Assembly: GCF_014648695.1 (NCBI RefSeq) | Contig: NZ_BMRP01000004.1 | Span: forward strand, 38,553-102,552 | Source of the DNA: Streptomyces albospinus | GTDB lineage: Bacteria; Actinomycetota; Actinomycetes; Streptomycetales; Streptomycetaceae | DNA length: 64,000 bases | Reading direction: 5' to 3' | In this document: piece after piece, positions 16,439-26,458 of the stretch | How positions within the stretch are numbered: the stretch's first letter is position 1 | Layout: each line of letters starts with the position of its first letter | Program-made: the position numbers and the translations under genes | The notes under the pieces: model-generated | Told to the model about the DNA's origin: nothing | What the model saw: the letters and a program-made list of their open reading frames with translations, nothing else | Database searches by the model: none

Positions 16439-17098
16439 TCAGATTCCGGGGCCGGTGCGGCGCAGGACGTGCAGCGAGCGGTGCGCCGCGACCTCGGTGA
16501 ACGCGCCGGACGCCAGGGCCCTGCGGTAGATCCGGTACGGGGCCTGGCCGCCGTCCGCCGGGTCCGCGAAGACGTCGTGGATGACCAGCAGGCCCTCGGG
16601 CGCGACGTGCGGGGCCCAGCCCTCGTAGTCGGCGGTGGCGTGCTCGTCGGTGTGCCCGCCGTCGATGAAGACCAGGCCCGCCGGCGCCTGCCAGAGGGCC
16701 GCGGCCTGCGGCGACCGGCCCACCAGGGCGATCACGTGGTCCTCCAAGCCCGCGGCGTGCAGGGTCCGGCGGAAGGTGGGCAGGGTGTCCATCCGCCCGA
16801 CCGCCGGGTCGACGACCGTGGGGTCGTGGTACTCCCAGCCCGGCTGCTGCTCCTCGCTGCCCCGGTGGTGGTCCACGGTGACGGCCGTCACGCCGGCCGC
16901 GCGGGCGGCGTCGGCGAGCAGGATCGTGGAGCGCCCGCAGTACGTGCCGACCTCCACCAGCGGCAGCCCGAGCGCCGCCGCCTCGGTGGCCGCCGCGTAC
17001 AGCGCGAGCCCTTCGTCCGCCGGCATAAAGCCCTTCGCCGCCTCGAACGCGGCGAGAATCTCCGGCCGGGGGGCTGTCGGAGCCGTGGGGGCGGTCAT
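16439..17098 (-). CDS. Class I SAM-dependent O-methyltransferase-like protein
   Basis: A 219-residue Rossmann-fold protein. Motif I is VEVGTYCGRSTILL, followed by an acidic strand end TVDHHRG, then GLVFIDGGHTDEHATADYEGW and LLVIHDVFAD, as in Methyltransf_24/CmcI-like enzymes where HD and DGGH help bind metal or substrate. Start ATG at 17098. It ends 20 bp after (downstream on the minus strand of) the amidase start region. Acceptor unknown. Confidence 0.85.
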   Translation of the reverse strand: MTAPTAPTAPRPEILAAFEAAKGFMPADEGLALYAAATEAAALGLPLVEVGTYCGRSTILLADAARAAGVTAVTVDHHRGSEEQQPGWEYHDPTVVDPAVGRMDTLPTFRRTLHAAGLEDHVIALVGRSPQAAALWQAPAGLVFIDGGHTDEHATADYEGWAPHVAPEGLLVIHDVFADPADGGQAPYRIYRRALASGAFTEVAAHRSLHVLRRTGPGI

Positions 17099-17414
17099 GC
17101 GCTTCCTCCTGGTGTGCGGCGGCGGTCAGTGGCTCATCGTGCCGTATGCCGGGAGCGATATCGGAACGGGGGTTCCCATTTCGTCGGCCGGACGTTTTAT
17201 CGGCGGGTGTTTCGGGGGCGCGCGGCGGGACCGGGGAATGCCGCGAATTCGCCCGCCGGTCGCCGCGGACCCGGCGGGCGAACGGAATAGCGGAACGGTC
17301 TGTACGAGAATTCATCGGCACACGTCTCCCGTTCGCATCCGAACCGTTTCCTGCCCCGTCCGCTCCGGACCGGACCGCTGTCGCCGCCCGCCCGGCGCCC
17401 GCCCCTCTCCGTCA

Positions 17415-17431
17415 TCTGACCTTCCATCAGA
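17415..17431. promoter_or_regulatory. TCTGA-N7-TCAGA operator, copy C
   Basis: A perfect inverted repeat ATCTGA-CCTTCCA-TCAGAT (17414-17432). It abuts the KstR box at 17433, so the two proteins could not bind without contacting or excluding each other. It lies 26 bp before the acyl-CoA dehydrogenase start. Confidence 0.65.
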
Positions 17432-17432
17432 T

Positions 17433-17446
17433 TGAAACGTGTTCTA
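17433..17446. promoter_or_regulatory. KstR box (TGAAACGTGTTCTA)
   Basis: Exact match to TNNAACNNGTTNNA, ending 11 bp before the ATG at 17458. The rest of the 359-bp intergenic stretch 17099-17457 holds a hairpin TTCGCCCGCCGG/CCGGCGGGCGAA around 17248-17282 and no gene. Confidence 0.75.
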
Positions 17447-17457
17447 CTCTGCCCGCC

Positions 17458-19653
17458 ATGGGCATCGGAATCACGCAGGACCACCGTGACCTGGCCGAGG
17501 CGGCCCGTGGCTGGGCCGCCCGCACCGTGCCACCCGACGAAGTCCGCAAGCTCCTCGACGCCGCGCCCGCGCGCCCGGGCCGGCCCGCGTACTGGGACGG
17601 GCTCGCCGCCCAGGGCCTGCTCGGCCCGCACCTCCCGGAGGCCGACGGCGGAGGCGGCGGCACCCTGCTCGATCTCGCCGTCGTCCTGGAGGAGTTCGGC
17701 CGCGCCGCCCTCCCCGGGCCGTATCTGCCCACCGTCCTCGCCGCCGCGCTGCTGCACCGCGGCGGCGCGCCCCGGGACCTCGTACGGGCCCTGGCCACCG
17801 GCGAACGCGTCGCCGCCGTCGCCCTCGGCGCCGGCTCGCTCACCGCCGCGGCGAACGCCGACGGCTACGTCCTCGACGGCACCGCGCCGCCGGTCCTGGC
17901 CGGCGCCGGCGCCGATCTGCTCGTCCTCGCCGCGGAAGGCGAGGAAAGCTCAGCCGGCCAGGTCTGGCTGGCCGTCGACGCCGCCCCCCTCACCGTCCGC
18001 GCCCAGGACAGCGCCGACCCCACGCGGCCGGTCGCCGAGGTGCGCGCGGACGGCGTGCCGGTCCCCGGCGGCCGGCGGCTGGCGGTCGACGGCGCCCTGG
18101 TCCGCGACCTGGCCGGCGTGCTGACCGCCGCGGAGTGCTGCGGCACCGCCGCATGGGCGCTGCACACCGCCGCCGAACACGCCGCGGTGCGCGAGCAGTT
18201 CGGCCGGCCGATCGGCCAGTTCCAGGGCGTCAAGCACCTCTGCGCCGACATGCTCGTGCGCTGCGAACAGGCCCGCGCGCTGGTCTGGGACGCGGCCCGC
18301 GCGGCGGACGAGGCGCCCGCGGTGCGCGGGCTGGTCGCCGCGCTGGCCACCGCGACCGCCCTGGACGCCGCGGTCGGCTGCGCCGAGGACTGCATCCAGA
18401 TCCTCGGCGGCATCGGCTTCACCTGGGAGCACGACGCCCACCTCCACCTGCGGCGCGCGGTCACCGCCCGCCAGCTCCTCGGCGGCGGCGACACCCACCG
18501 GCTGCGGGCCGCCCGGCACGCCGCCGACGGCGCCCGCCGCGCCCTGCGGCTGGAACTCCCCGCCGCCGCGGACGCGTTCCGGGAGCAGGCCCGCGGCGTC
18601 ATCGACGGCGTCCGCGGCCTGGACCCGGCCGCCGTGCGCCGCGCCCTGGCCCCCACCGGCCATGCCGCACCCCACCTCCCCGAGCCCTACGGACTGGGCG
18701 CGGGCCCCGTCCAGCAGCTGGCCATCCAGCAGGAACTGGCCGCCGCCGGCGTGCGGATCAGCGATCTCGGCATCGCCACCTGGGTGGTCCCCTCGCTCCT
18801 CGCCCACGGGACCGCCACCCAGCAGCGGCGCTATCTGCTGCCGACGCTGCGCGGCGACCTCCTGTGGTGCCAGCTCTTCTCCGAGCCGGAGGCCGGATCG
18901 GACCTGGCGTCGCTGCGCACCCGCGCGACGCCGGCCGAGGGCGGCGGCTGGCGGATCAACGGCCAGAAGGTCTGGACCTCGGCCGCCCAGTGGGCCGACC
19001 ACGGCATCCTGCTCGCCCGCACCGACCCGGACGCGCCCAAGCACCGCGGCCTGACGTTCTTCGTCGTCGACATGAAGGCACCCGGCATCGACGTCCGCCC
19101 CCTGAAGGAGATCACCGGGGACGCCCTCTTCAACGAGGTCTACTTCGACGATGTGCTGCTGCCGGCGGACGCGGTGGTCGGCGGGACCGGCAACGGCTGG
19201 CGGGTCGCCCGTACCACCCTGGACAACGAACGCGTCCACATGGCCGACCAGTTGACCTTCGACACCGGGCTCGAATCGCTCCTCGACCGCACCGCCCAAC
19301 AGGACGGCGCGGTGCGGGCGCGGATCGGCGCGCTGGCCGCCGAGGCGCATGCGCTGGGCTGCATCGGGCTGCGCACCACGCTCCAGCAGGTGTCGGGCCT
19401 GGAGCCGGGCCCCGGCGCCAGCATCCGCAAGCTGGTGCAGACCGCCCACCAGCAGAAGGTCGCCGAACTGGCGCTGGAACTCCTCGGCCCGGCCGGCGCG
19501 GTCCGCGAGGGCGCCGGCGAACGGGCCCTGCACGGCTTTCTGATGTCCCGCTGCCTGACCATCGCCGGCGGGACGACCCAGGTGCAGCGCAACGTCGTCG
19601 CGGAACGGCTGCTGGGCCTGCCGCGGGATCCGGAGCCCCGCCCCCTCATCTGA
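17458..19653 (+). CDS. Double-length acyl-CoA dehydrogenase (FadE34/ChsE3-like)
   Basis: A 731-residue protein made of two acyl-CoA dehydrogenase halves. The first (about 1-365) ends with the FAD/active-site segment [20 protein letters not shown]. The second (about 370-731) has [34 protein letters not shown] and the C-terminal [20 protein letters not shown]. Fusion of a pair that elsewhere forms alpha2beta2 heterotetramers is known for FadE34, which dehydrogenates a sterol side-chain CoA. The ATG at 17458 sits immediately after the KstR box with little room for a leader. Thiolase follows 16 bp downstream. Steroid substrate is inferred from regulator and family. Confidence 0.9.
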   Translation: MGIGITQDHRDLAEAARGWAARTVPPDEVRKLLDAAPARPGRPAYWDGLAAQGLLGPHLPEADGGGGGTLLDLAVVLEEFGRAALPGPYLPTVLAAALLHRGGAPRDLVRALATGERVAAVALGAGSLTAAANADGYVLDGTAPPVLAGAGADLLVLAAEGEESSAGQVWLAVDAAPLTVRAQDSADPTRPVAEVRADGVPVPGGRRLAVDGALVRDLAGVLTAAECCGTAAWALHTAAEHAAVREQFGRPIGQFQGVKHLCADMLVRCEQARALVWDAARAADEAPAVRGLVAALATATALDAAVGCAEDCIQILGGIGFTWEHDAHLHLRRAVTARQLLGGGDTHRLRAARHAADGARRALRLELPAAADAFREQARGVIDGVRGLDPAAVRRALAPTGHAAPHLPEPYGLGAGPVQQLAIQQELAAAGVRISDLGIATWVVPSLLAHGTATQQRRYLLPTLRGDLLWCQLFSEPEAGSDLASLRTRATPAEGGGWRINGQKVWTSAAQWADHGILLARTDPDAPKHRGLTFFVVDMKAPGIDVRPLKEITGDALFNEVYFDDVLLPADAVVGGTGNGWRVARTTLDNERVHMADQLTFDTGLESLLDRTAQQDGAVRARIGALAAEAHALGCIGLRTTLQQVSGLEPGPGASIRKLVQTAHQQKVAELALELLGPAGAVREGAGERALHGFLMSRCLTIAGGTTQVQRNVVAERLLGLPRDPEPRPLI

Positions 19654-19669
19654 CCCCAGGAGGATTCGC

Positions 19670-20863
19670 ATGGCCGGCAAGGCGTACATCATCGGCGTCG
19701 GGATGACCCGGTTCGAGAAGCCCGAGACCCGCGACTGGCAGTACTGGGACATGGTGAAGGAGGCGGGCGGCGCGGCCCTCGCGGACGCCGGGATCGGCTA
19801 CGAGGCGGTCGAGCAGGTGCCGGTCGGCTACTGCTACCAGGCGTCGACGGCCGGCCAGCGCGCCGCCTACGAACTCGGGCTGACCGGCGTCCCCGTATAC
19901 AACGTCAACAACAACTGCGCGACCGGCTCCACCGCACTGATGATGGCCCGTCAGATCGTCTCCTCGGGCCTCAACGACTGCGTGCTGGCCCTCGGCTTCG
20001 AGAAGATGAAGCGGGGCGCACTCGGCGGCGGCGCGGACGGCGGAAGCTTCGCGACCTCTCCGGTGGCCCGCCACTACGGGGTGATGGCCGCCGCCCACGG
20101 CTTCGAGGCGACCCCGCCCACCGCCCAGATCTTCGGCAACGCGGCCCGCGAGCACATGGAGCGTTACGGCACGACGGCCGAACAGCTCGCCGCGGTCGGC
20201 GCGAAGAACCACCGGCACTCCGCGCACAACCCCTACGCGCAGTTCCGGGACGTCTACACGGTCGAGGAGATCCTCGCCGCCCGGACCGTCCACCGCCCGC
20301 TGACCAAGCTCCAGTGCTCGCCGACCTCCGACGGCGCCGCGGCGGCGGTGCTCGCCTCCGAGCGCTTCGTGCGCGAACACGGCCTGGCGGACCGGGCGGT
20401 GGAGATCGCCGCCCAGGCCATGACGACGGACACCGAGGCCAGCTTCGCCTCCGGCTCCTGCATCGATGTCGTCGGCAAGCCGATGTCCCGGGCCGCGGCC
20501 CGGCAGGTCTACGCGGCCGGCGGCCTCGGCATCGAGGACGTCGACGTCATCGAGCTGCACGACTGCTTCTCCATCAACGAGCTGCTGACATACGAGGCGC
20601 TGGGCATGTGCGCGGACGGCGACGCGGGCAAGCTGGTCGCCGACGGCGCCACGACCTACGGCGGGCGCTGGGTGGTCAACCCGTCCGGCGGCCTGATCTC
20701 CAAGGGCCACCCCCTGGGCGCGACCGGCCTGGCCCAGACCGCCGAACTGGTATGGCAGCTGCGCGGAACGGCGGGCGAGCGCCAGGTCCCCGGCGCCCGG
20801 GTCGGCCTGGCCCACAACATCGGCCTGGGCGGCGCGGCGGTGGTGACGCTGCTGCGGAAGTGA
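19670..20863 (+). CDS. Thiolase/lipid-transfer protein (Ltp, SCP-x type)
   Basis: A 397-residue thiolase-fold protein. The nucleophile region [14 protein letters not shown] (Cys83), the [16 protein letters not shown] loop and [17 protein letters not shown] with its histidine are all present. This HDCF variant is typical of SCP-x thiolases and actinobacterial Ltp proteins that act as thiolases or retro-aldolases on steroid side-chain CoAs. A GGAGG ribosome site precedes the ATG. Operon with the double acyl-CoA dehydrogenase, consistent with successive beta-oxidation steps. Confidence 0.93.
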   Translation: MAGKAYIIGVGMTRFEKPETRDWQYWDMVKEAGGAALADAGIGYEAVEQVPVGYCYQASTAGQRAAYELGLTGVPVYNVNNNCATGSTALMMARQIVSSGLNDCVLALGFEKMKRGALGGGADGGSFATSPVARHYGVMAAAHGFEATPPTAQIFGNAAREHMERYGTTAEQLAAVGAKNHRHSAHNPYAQFRDVYTVEEILAARTVHRPLTKLQCSPTSDGAAAAVLASERFVREHGLADRAVEIAAQAMTTDTEASFASGSCIDVVGKPMSRAAARQVYAAGGLGIEDVDVIELHDCFSINELLTYEALGMCADGDAGKLVADGATTYGGRWVVNPSGGLISKGHPLGATGLAQTAELVWQLRGTAGERQVPGARVGLAHNIGLGGAAVVTLLRK

Positions 20864-20979
20864 GGGGAAAGGAGGGAGGGGAAGCGGGGAGGGGTGTCCT
20901 ACGCCTCCGGGACTAGGCCGTGCGACAGATGTCCAATGCACCGATATCCCGATGCGCCGGGCGAGCGCCGAGTGCGAGC

Positions 20980-22425
20980 ATGGTCCGCATGCCCCCGATA
21001 GCCACCTCTTCCACGCTGTCCGCCGCCGAACGCAGGGCGGCGGCGCCGTCCTGGCTGGTGATGCTGCTGGTCTGCGCCGGGCAGTTCCTGGTCGTCCTGG
21101 ACGTCTCCGTCGTGAACGTGGCGCTGCCCGCCATGCGTTCCGGTCTGGGACTGTCGGAGCTGGGCCTCCAGTGGATCGTCAACGCCTATGTGATCACCTT
21201 CGCGGGCTTCATGCTGCTCGGCGGCCGGGCCGCCGACCTCTTCGGCCGCAAGCGGATCTTCGTCCTCGGGCTGGCGCTCTTCACCGTCGCGAGCCTGGCC
21301 GGCGGACTCGCCCAGCAGCCCTGGCAGTTGATCGCGGCCCGCACCGTCCAGGGCGTCGGCGCGGCGGTGCTCTCCCCGGCGACGCTGACCATCCTCACCA
21401 CGTCGTTCCCGGCCGGCCCGGCCCGTACGCGGGCCATCGCCACCTGGACCGCGGTCGGCGCGGGCGGCGGCGCGGTGGGCGGTCTGGTCGGCGGGGTGCT
21501 CACCCAGTACCTGTCGTGGCGCTGGGTGCTGTTGATCAACGTGCCGGTCGGGGCGCTGGTCCTGGCCGGGGCGGTGACCTGGCTCACCGAGAGCCGGCAG
21601 GGCGCCGCGCGGCGGCTGGACGTGCCCGGCGCGCTGCTGGTGACCTGCGGGCTCGGGCTGGTGGCGTACGGGATCGTGCAGACCGAGACGCACGGCTGGG
21701 GGTCGGCCGCCGCGCTGCTGCCGCTGGCCGCCGGGCTCCTGGTGGTCGCGGTCTTCGTCGCCGTCGAGGCGCGCACCAAGGCCCCGCTGATGCCGCTGGG
21801 ACTCTTCCGGCTGCGCTCGGTCTCCTCGGCGAACGCGGCGATGGTGCTGGCCGGCGCCGCGATGTTCTCCATGTGGTACTTCCTGTCCCTCTACGTCCAG
21901 AACGTCCTCTCCTACACGCCACTTGAGGCCGGGCTCTCCTTCATCCCGCACTCGCTCAGCATCGTGCTGGGCTCGAAGCTCGCGCCGCGGCTGATGAACC
22001 GGGTCGGAGCCAAGACGCTGGCCGTCACCGGCGCGGTGATCTCGCTCTCCGGCATGCTGTGGCAGAGCACGATGACCGCCCACGGGACGTATCTCGGCAC
22101 GATCCTCGGCCCCGGCGTCCTGATGGCGCTCGGCGCCGGGCTGACCGCGACACCGACCGCCGCCATCGCCACCTCCGGCGCGGACCCGGCCGACCAGGGC
22201 CTGGTCTCCGGCCTGATCAACACCTCCCGTCAAATGGGCGGCGCGCTGGGCCTGTCGGTCCTCTCCACCATCGCCGCCGCCCGTATCGCCGAGGGCCACG
22301 GCCGGACGGCGCTGGCGAGCGGTTACGGGCTCGCCTTCGGATCCGGCGCGATCGTGCTGGCGGCCTCCGTCGCGCTGATGCTGCTCGCCCTGCCGCGCCG
22401 CCGGGCGGGGGCCGCCCCGAGCTGA
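20980..22425 (+). CDS. MFS drug-efflux transporter (DHA2/EmrB type)
   Basis: A 481-residue membrane protein with about 14 predicted hydrophobic helices. The MFS signatures are VLDVSVVNVALPAMRSGLG (motif D1), GGRAADLFGRKRIF (motif A) and GWRWVLLINVPVG-type sequence (SWRWVLLINVPVGALV), characteristic of H+-antiporters that export drugs. Start at 20980 is tentative: only a weak GAG lies upstream, and ATGs at 20920 and 20989 are alternatives. No regulator gene adjoins it. Confidence 0.9.
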   Translation: MVRMPPIATSSTLSAAERRAAAPSWLVMLLVCAGQFLVVLDVSVVNVALPAMRSGLGLSELGLQWIVNAYVITFAGFMLLGGRAADLFGRKRIFVLGLALFTVASLAGGLAQQPWQLIAARTVQGVGAAVLSPATLTILTTSFPAGPARTRAIATWTAVGAGGGAVGGLVGGVLTQYLSWRWVLLINVPVGALVLAGAVTWLTESRQGAARRLDVPGALLVTCGLGLVAYGIVQTETHGWGSAAALLPLAAGLLVVAVFVAVEARTKAPLMPLGLFRLRSVSSANAAMVLAGAAMFSMWYFLSLYVQNVLSYTPLEAGLSFIPHSLSIVLGSKLAPRLMNRVGAKTLAVTGAVISLSGMLWQSTMTAHGTYLGTILGPGVLMALGAGLTATPTAAIATSGADPADQGLVSGLINTSRQMGGALGLSVLSTIAAARIAEGHGRTALASGYGLAFGSGAIVLAASVALMLLALPRRRAGAAPS

Positions 22426-22482
22426 CCGCCCGGCCGGGGGCCGCGTGCCCGCCCCCGCGCGCGGTGCGGCCCACCGGGCGCC

Positions 22483-23088
22483 CTACAGCCAGCCGTTGCG
22501 CCGGGCCGCCCGTACGGCCTCCATGCGGTTGCGGGTGCCGGTCTTGCCGATGGCCGCCGAGAGGTAATTGCGCACGGTGGCCTGGGAGAGGTGCAGCTTG
22601 CCGGCGATGTCGGCGACCGTCGCGCCGTCCACGGCCGCGGTGAGCACATCGCGTTCGCGCTGGGTCAGCGGATTGGGGCCGGCGCTCAGCGCCGCCGCGG
22701 CCAGCCCGGGGTCGATGACCTGCTCACCGGCGAGGACCCGGCGGATCGCCGCCGCCAGGTCCTCCACCGGGCCGTCCTTCACCAGGAAACCGGACGCCCC
22801 GGCCTCCATGGCGCGGCGCAGATAGCCGGGCCGGCCGAACGTCGTCACGATCAGCACCTTGCACGACGGCAGCTGCGCGCGCAGATCGGCGGCGGCGTCC
22901 AGCCCGCTGCGGCCCGGGAGTTCGATGTCCAGCAGCGCCACATCGGGCCGGGCGGCCAGCGCCGCATCGACGATCTGGTCGCCCGCCGGGACCTGGGCGA
23001 CGACCTCCATGTCCTCCTCCAGGTTGAGCAGCAGCGCCAGCGCGCCCCGCATCATTCGCTGGTCCTCCGCCAGCAGGACCTTGATCAC
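22483..23088 (-). CDS. NarL/LuxR-family response regulator
   Basis: A 201-residue DesR-like regulator. The receiver domain carries acidic residues EDQ at 8-10, phospho-acceptor Asp54 in VALLDIELPG, Thr in VTTF and Lys in LVKDG. A C-terminal LuxR helix-turn-helix follows (LTQRERDVLTAAVDGATVAD, LHLSQATVRNYLSAAIGKTG). Start GTG at 23088 overlaps the sensor kinase stop (GTGA). Last gene of the ABC exporter-kinase-regulator operon, which it probably controls. Confidence 0.94.
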   Translation of the reverse strand: MIKVLLAEDQRMMRGALALLLNLEEDMEVVAQVPAGDQIVDAALAARPDVALLDIELPGRSGLDAAADLRAQLPSCKVLIVTTFGRPGYLRRAMEAGASGFLVKDGPVEDLAAAIRRVLAGEQVIDPGLAAAALSAGPNPLTQRERDVLTAAVDGATVADIAGKLHLSQATVRNYLSAAIGKTGTRNRMEAVRAARRNGWL

Positions 23089-24443
23089 CTGGTCAACTCC
23101 TCCGCATCCGCCACATCACCCGCGCCCACCGGAAGTTCGGCGCTCACGCGAAAGCCGCGCCGGCCGTCGGGACCGCTGCGCAGCGTGCCGCCCGCCGCGG
23201 CCAGCCGCTCGGCCAGCCCCTTCAGGCCCGTACCGCCCACCGGGCCGCGGCCGTTGCCGCCGGCCGGGTCGTCCAGCTCGTCCGGTTCGTCCGAGCCGCC
23301 CCGCGTACCGGCGGCACCGTCGGGCCCCGCGGCACCGGAGCCTACGGGACCGCGGCCGTCGTCCGTGATCGTCAGCCGGGCCCGGTCGCCGTCGGCGCGC
23401 ACCTCGATCTCGCAGCGGGTGGCGCCGCTGTGCCGCACGGTGTTGGTCACGCCCTCGCGGACCACCCAGCCCAGCAGCGCCTCGGCCTGCGCGGGCAGCG
23501 GCGGCCCGGACAGCCGTACGACGGGCTCGATGCCGGCCGCCTCCAGCGCCGAACGGGCCCGGTCCAGCTCGGTGGTGAGGCTGCCCTCGCGGTAGCCGGT
23601 GACCGCCTCGCGTATCTCGGTCAGCGCCTGCCGGCCGACCGCCTCGATGTCGGCGGCCTGGGCCAGCGCGGCATCGAGGTCGCGCGGCGCCAGCCGGCGG
23701 ACCGCCTCGGCCTTGACCACCACCACGGACAGCGTGTGGCCCAGCAGGTCGTGCAGATCGCGGGAGAACCGCAGCCGCTCCCGCTCCACGGCGCTGCGCG
23801 CCAGTTCCTGACGGGTGCTCCGCAGCTCCTGGATCGTGTCGAAGAGGCTGAGGACCGTCGCCGTCACCATGCCGGACAGGAACGTGGCGTAGCCGACGCC
23901 GAATGAGCCCGTCGGGTCGTGATCGCCCCATCCGGACAGGAAGCCGGCCGTGCCGCTGAGCGCGATCAGCCAGACGCCGAGGGGCTTGCCGCGCAGCGGG
24001 CGCACCGTACCGGAGGCCAGCGACAGCAGCGGGAAGAACAGGAACCAGTCGCCGCGGAAGCCGAGCGCGATGGCGAAGGTGACGGCGGTCAGCCCGCCCA
24101 GGGCGTAGAGCGGATAGCGGGTGTCGCGCCTCCGGGGGCTGAAGGAGGAGAAGACGACGCTGACGTAAAGGGAGTTGAAGGCCAGGAGTCCGGCGCCGGC
24201 CAGCACCGGATGGTCGGTCTTGCCCTGGATGACGTTGGAGAACGCGCCCAGTCCCATCAGCAGCCAGGGCAGGAAGGTGTACCGGTTGGGGCCCTTCATC
24301 TGCCGCCGGCCCCACTTCGGCCGCGCCGCGCACGACCACTGGCCGTCCTCGCTGCTGCCGCTGCCGTCGCTGCCGTCGCTGCCGTCCTTGGGGTCCGCGC
24401 CCCGTGTCCGCTGCTCTGTCATCTGCCTCACGTCGTTCCTCAT
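23085..24443 (-). CDS. Membrane sensor histidine kinase (DesK-like)
   Basis: A 452-residue kinase with about five to six N-terminal membrane helices (from FLPWLLMGLGAFSNVI to FLSGMVTATVLSLF). The dimerisation/phospho-acceptor motif RFSRDLHDLLGHTLS has His231, and the HATPase domain has REGVTNTVRHS (N box), TDDGRG (G1) and GTGLKGLAERL. A Gly/Asp/Glu-rich insert lies between the ATP lid motifs. The first ATG (24443) overlaps the permease stop; a GTG at 24431 with GAGGA upstream, or ATG at 24422, may be the real start. Pairs with the downstream regulator. Confidence 0.92.
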   Translation of the reverse strand: MRNDVRQMTEQRTRGADPKDGSDGSDGSGSSEDGQWSCAARPKWGRRQMKGPNRYTFLPWLLMGLGAFSNVIQGKTDHPVLAGAGLLAFNSLYVSVVFSSFSPRRRDTRYPLYALGGLTAVTFAIALGFRGDWFLFFPLLSLASGTVRPLRGKPLGVWLIALSGTAGFLSGWGDHDPTGSFGVGYATFLSGMVTATVLSLFDTIQELRSTRQELARSAVERERLRFSRDLHDLLGHTLSVVVVKAEAVRRLAPRDLDAALAQAADIEAVGRQALTEIREAVTGYREGSLTTELDRARSALEAAGIEPVVRLSGPPLPAQAEALLGWVVREGVTNTVRHSGATRCEIEVRADGDRARLTITDDGRGPVGSGAAGPDGAAGTRGGSDEPDELDDPAGGNGRGPVGGTGLKGLAERLAAAGGTLRSGPDGRRGFRVSAELPVGAGDVADAEELTR

Positions 24444-25171
24444 ACCGAGCGGGCCGCCCGGCGGTACGCGTACACCGCGTAGCCGCCGAAGACTGCCAGC
24501 CAGGCGGCCAGCACCGCCACCGTCGTCAGGCCCGGCGCGCCGCCGCGGGTGACGCTCAGCCCCAGATCGGCGAAGCGGTTGGCGGGCGTCCAGGAGGACA
24601 GCGCGCGCAGCCAGCCGGGGAACGCGTCGGCCGGGAACCACAGGCCGCCGACGACCGAAAGCAGCAGCAGGCAGCCGGTGTTGACCAGTCCGGTGGTCTG
24701 CGAGGAGAGGCGGTAGCCGTTGCCGAGGCCGAGCAGGGTGAAGGGCGCGGTCCCCAGCCAGAGCAGCACGACCAGCGCCGCCCACTGCCAGGCCGCCAGC
24801 CGTACGCCGTTGACCAGCGCGCCCACCAGCAGCACCGCCCCGACGGCCGGCAGCACCGTCACCGTCCCGGTCAGCCCGCGGCCCACCACCACCTGCACCG
24901 GGCCCAGCGGGGTGATCCGCAGCTGCCGCAGCCAGCCCAGGCTCCGGTCCTCGGCCAGGCCGTTGCCCACCCCGATCGCCGCGCCCAGCCCTGCGTACGC
25001 GGCCAGGCCGACCATCGCGGAGACCCGCCACTCCATCGGTGCGCCGCCGGAGCCCGCGCCGAGCGTGGTGAACAGCAGGTACATCAGCACCGGCATCCCG
25101 ATACCGAAGATCACAAAGCTCTTGTCGCGCAGCGTGCGGCGCACTTCCAGGCGGAGGTAGTCGAGCATCAC
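24440..25171 (-). CDS. ABC-2 type exporter permease
   Basis: A 243-residue integral membrane protein with six hydrophobic segments (FVIFGIGMPVLMYLLF, VSAMVGLAAYAGLGAAIGV, AVGAVLLVGAL, ALVVLLWLGTAPFTLL, CLLLLSVVGGLWF, TVAVLAAWLAVFGGYAV), the ABC-2 layout used for lipid or drug export. Reads GTG-ATG at 25171/25168, overlapping the ATPase stop. It should form the membrane pore with the ATPase encoded just upstream. Confidence 0.9.
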   Translation of the reverse strand: MMLDYLRLEVRRTLRDKSFVIFGIGMPVLMYLLFTTLGAGSGGAPMEWRVSAMVGLAAYAGLGAAIGVGNGLAEDRSLGWLRQLRITPLGPVQVVVGRGLTGTVTVLPAVGAVLLVGALVNGVRLAAWQWAALVVLLWLGTAPFTLLGLGNGYRLSSQTTGLVNTGCLLLLSVVGGLWFPADAFPGWLRALSSWTPANRFADLGLSVTRGGAPGLTTVAVLAAWLAVFGGYAVYAYRRAARSV

Positions 25172-26145
25172 ACCGTCTCCTTCGGGGGCAGCACACCGTG
25201 GTCGGCGGGCGTACGGGCGTTCTCGGCGCCGGGGTCCGTGTCACCGCCGGCACCGGTCAGCAGGAGGAAGGCGTCCTCCAGGCCGGCGGGGGAGACCTGG
25301 AGGCCGCGGATGAGGTCCAGGCCGGCCAGCGCCCGCACCGTCGCGTCGGAGTCCGACGTCCGCAGCAGGGCGCGGTCGCCGCGGATCTCCACGGCGGTCA
25401 CGCCGGGCAGTCCGGACAGCGGGCCGGTGCCCGCGCCCGCGAGGTCGAAGGAGACCAGCGAGCCGCCGGCCCGCCGCTTGATCGCCGCGCCGCTGCCGTC
25501 GGCGACCACTCGGCCGCGGTCGATCACCACGATCCGGTCGGCGTGGTCGTCCGCCTCCTCCAGATAGTGGGTGGAGAACAGGATGGTGTTGCCGCGCCGC
25601 GCATAGCCGCGCATGGAGTGCCAGAACGCCCGGCGCGCCTCGACGTCCAGCGCCGCCGTGGGCTCGTCGAGCACCAGCAGTTCGGGGTTGCCGGCCAGCG
25701 CCACCGCGAACCGGACCCGCTGCGCCTGGCCGCCCGAGAGCCGGTCGATCCGGCGCCCGCCGAAGTCGGCGAGACCGGCCAGCTCCAGGGCTTCGGAGAC
25801 GTCCATCGGGTGCGGGTACGTGGCGGCGACGAAGCCGATCAGCTCGCGGACGGTGACCCGGGGGACGGGCTTGCCGTCCTGGAGCATCGCCCCCACCCGG
25901 CCCGCCCGCACCGCCGCCGCCGGCTCGTCGCCGAACAGCCGCACCGTGCCCGAGCCGGGCGGCAGCAGGCCCAGCAGCATGTTGATGGTGGTGGACTTGC
26001 CCGCCCCGTTGCGCCCGAGCAGCGCCACGGTCTCGCCCTGGGCGATCTCCAGATCCAGCCCGGCCACGGCACGCACCGCGCCGAAGTTCCGGGTGACCCC
26101 GGAGAATCCCACCGCCGTGCCTCTCGGCACCGCCGTCCCTGCCAT
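25168..26145 (-). CDS. ABC exporter ATP-binding protein
   Basis: A 325-residue ATPase: Walker A GRNGAGKSTT, Q-loop MLQDGKPVP, signature LSGGQAQRVRFA, Walker B LLVLDEPTAALD and H-loop FSTHYLEEA, followed by a C-terminal regulatory domain as in daunorubicin-type exporters. ATG at 26145 follows GGGGAGG; a GTG one codon earlier is possible. First gene of the four-gene exporter/two-component operon. Confidence 0.93.
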   Translation of the reverse strand: MAGTAVPRGTAVGFSGVTRNFGAVRAVAGLDLEIAQGETVALLGRNGAGKSTTINMLLGLLPPGSGTVRLFGDEPAAAVRAGRVGAMLQDGKPVPRVTVRELIGFVAATYPHPMDVSEALELAGLADFGGRRIDRLSGGQAQRVRFAVALAGNPELLVLDEPTAALDVEARRAFWHSMRGYARRGNTILFSTHYLEEADDHADRIVVIDRGRVVADGSGAAIKRRAGGSLVSFDLAGAGTGPLSGLPGVTAVEIRGDRALLRTSDSDATVRALAGLDLIRGLQVSPAGLEDAFLLLTGAGGDTDPGAENARTPADHGVLPPKETV

Positions 26146-26395
26146 CACTGTCCTCCCCGTCGCGCCGGCGCGCACCGCGCCGGTCGTCCTCCTCGTCGCA
26201 CGACGTCCACCGACGTCGTGCCCATGACGCTACGGAGGGCCGCCGCCGGGCGGCAGATGCGAATGTGCAGGATCCGCCCTGACAAATGTCACGGTCCGCC
26301 GGGCGGCACCCCGCCACCGACCCGGCGATCCCGCCCCGCGGCCCGCCCCGGGTCCTCCACGGGGCGCTGGCCGCGTTGCCCCGGTGACCGCCAGA

Positions 26396-26412
26396 TCTGA
26401 CAATCCGTCAGA
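26396..26412. promoter_or_regulatory. TCTGA-N7-TCAGA operator, copy D
   Basis: TCTGA (26396-26400), 7-bp spacer CAATCCG, TCAGA (26408-26412). It lies 48 bp upstream of the perfect KstR palindrome, in the 448-bp gene-free stretch 26146-26593 between the ABC ATPase and the hydratase gene. Confidence 0.65.
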
Positions 26413-26458
26413 GGCCTTCCGGGTGCGGCGCGCATCGGCTATACATGAGGGTCATCGG

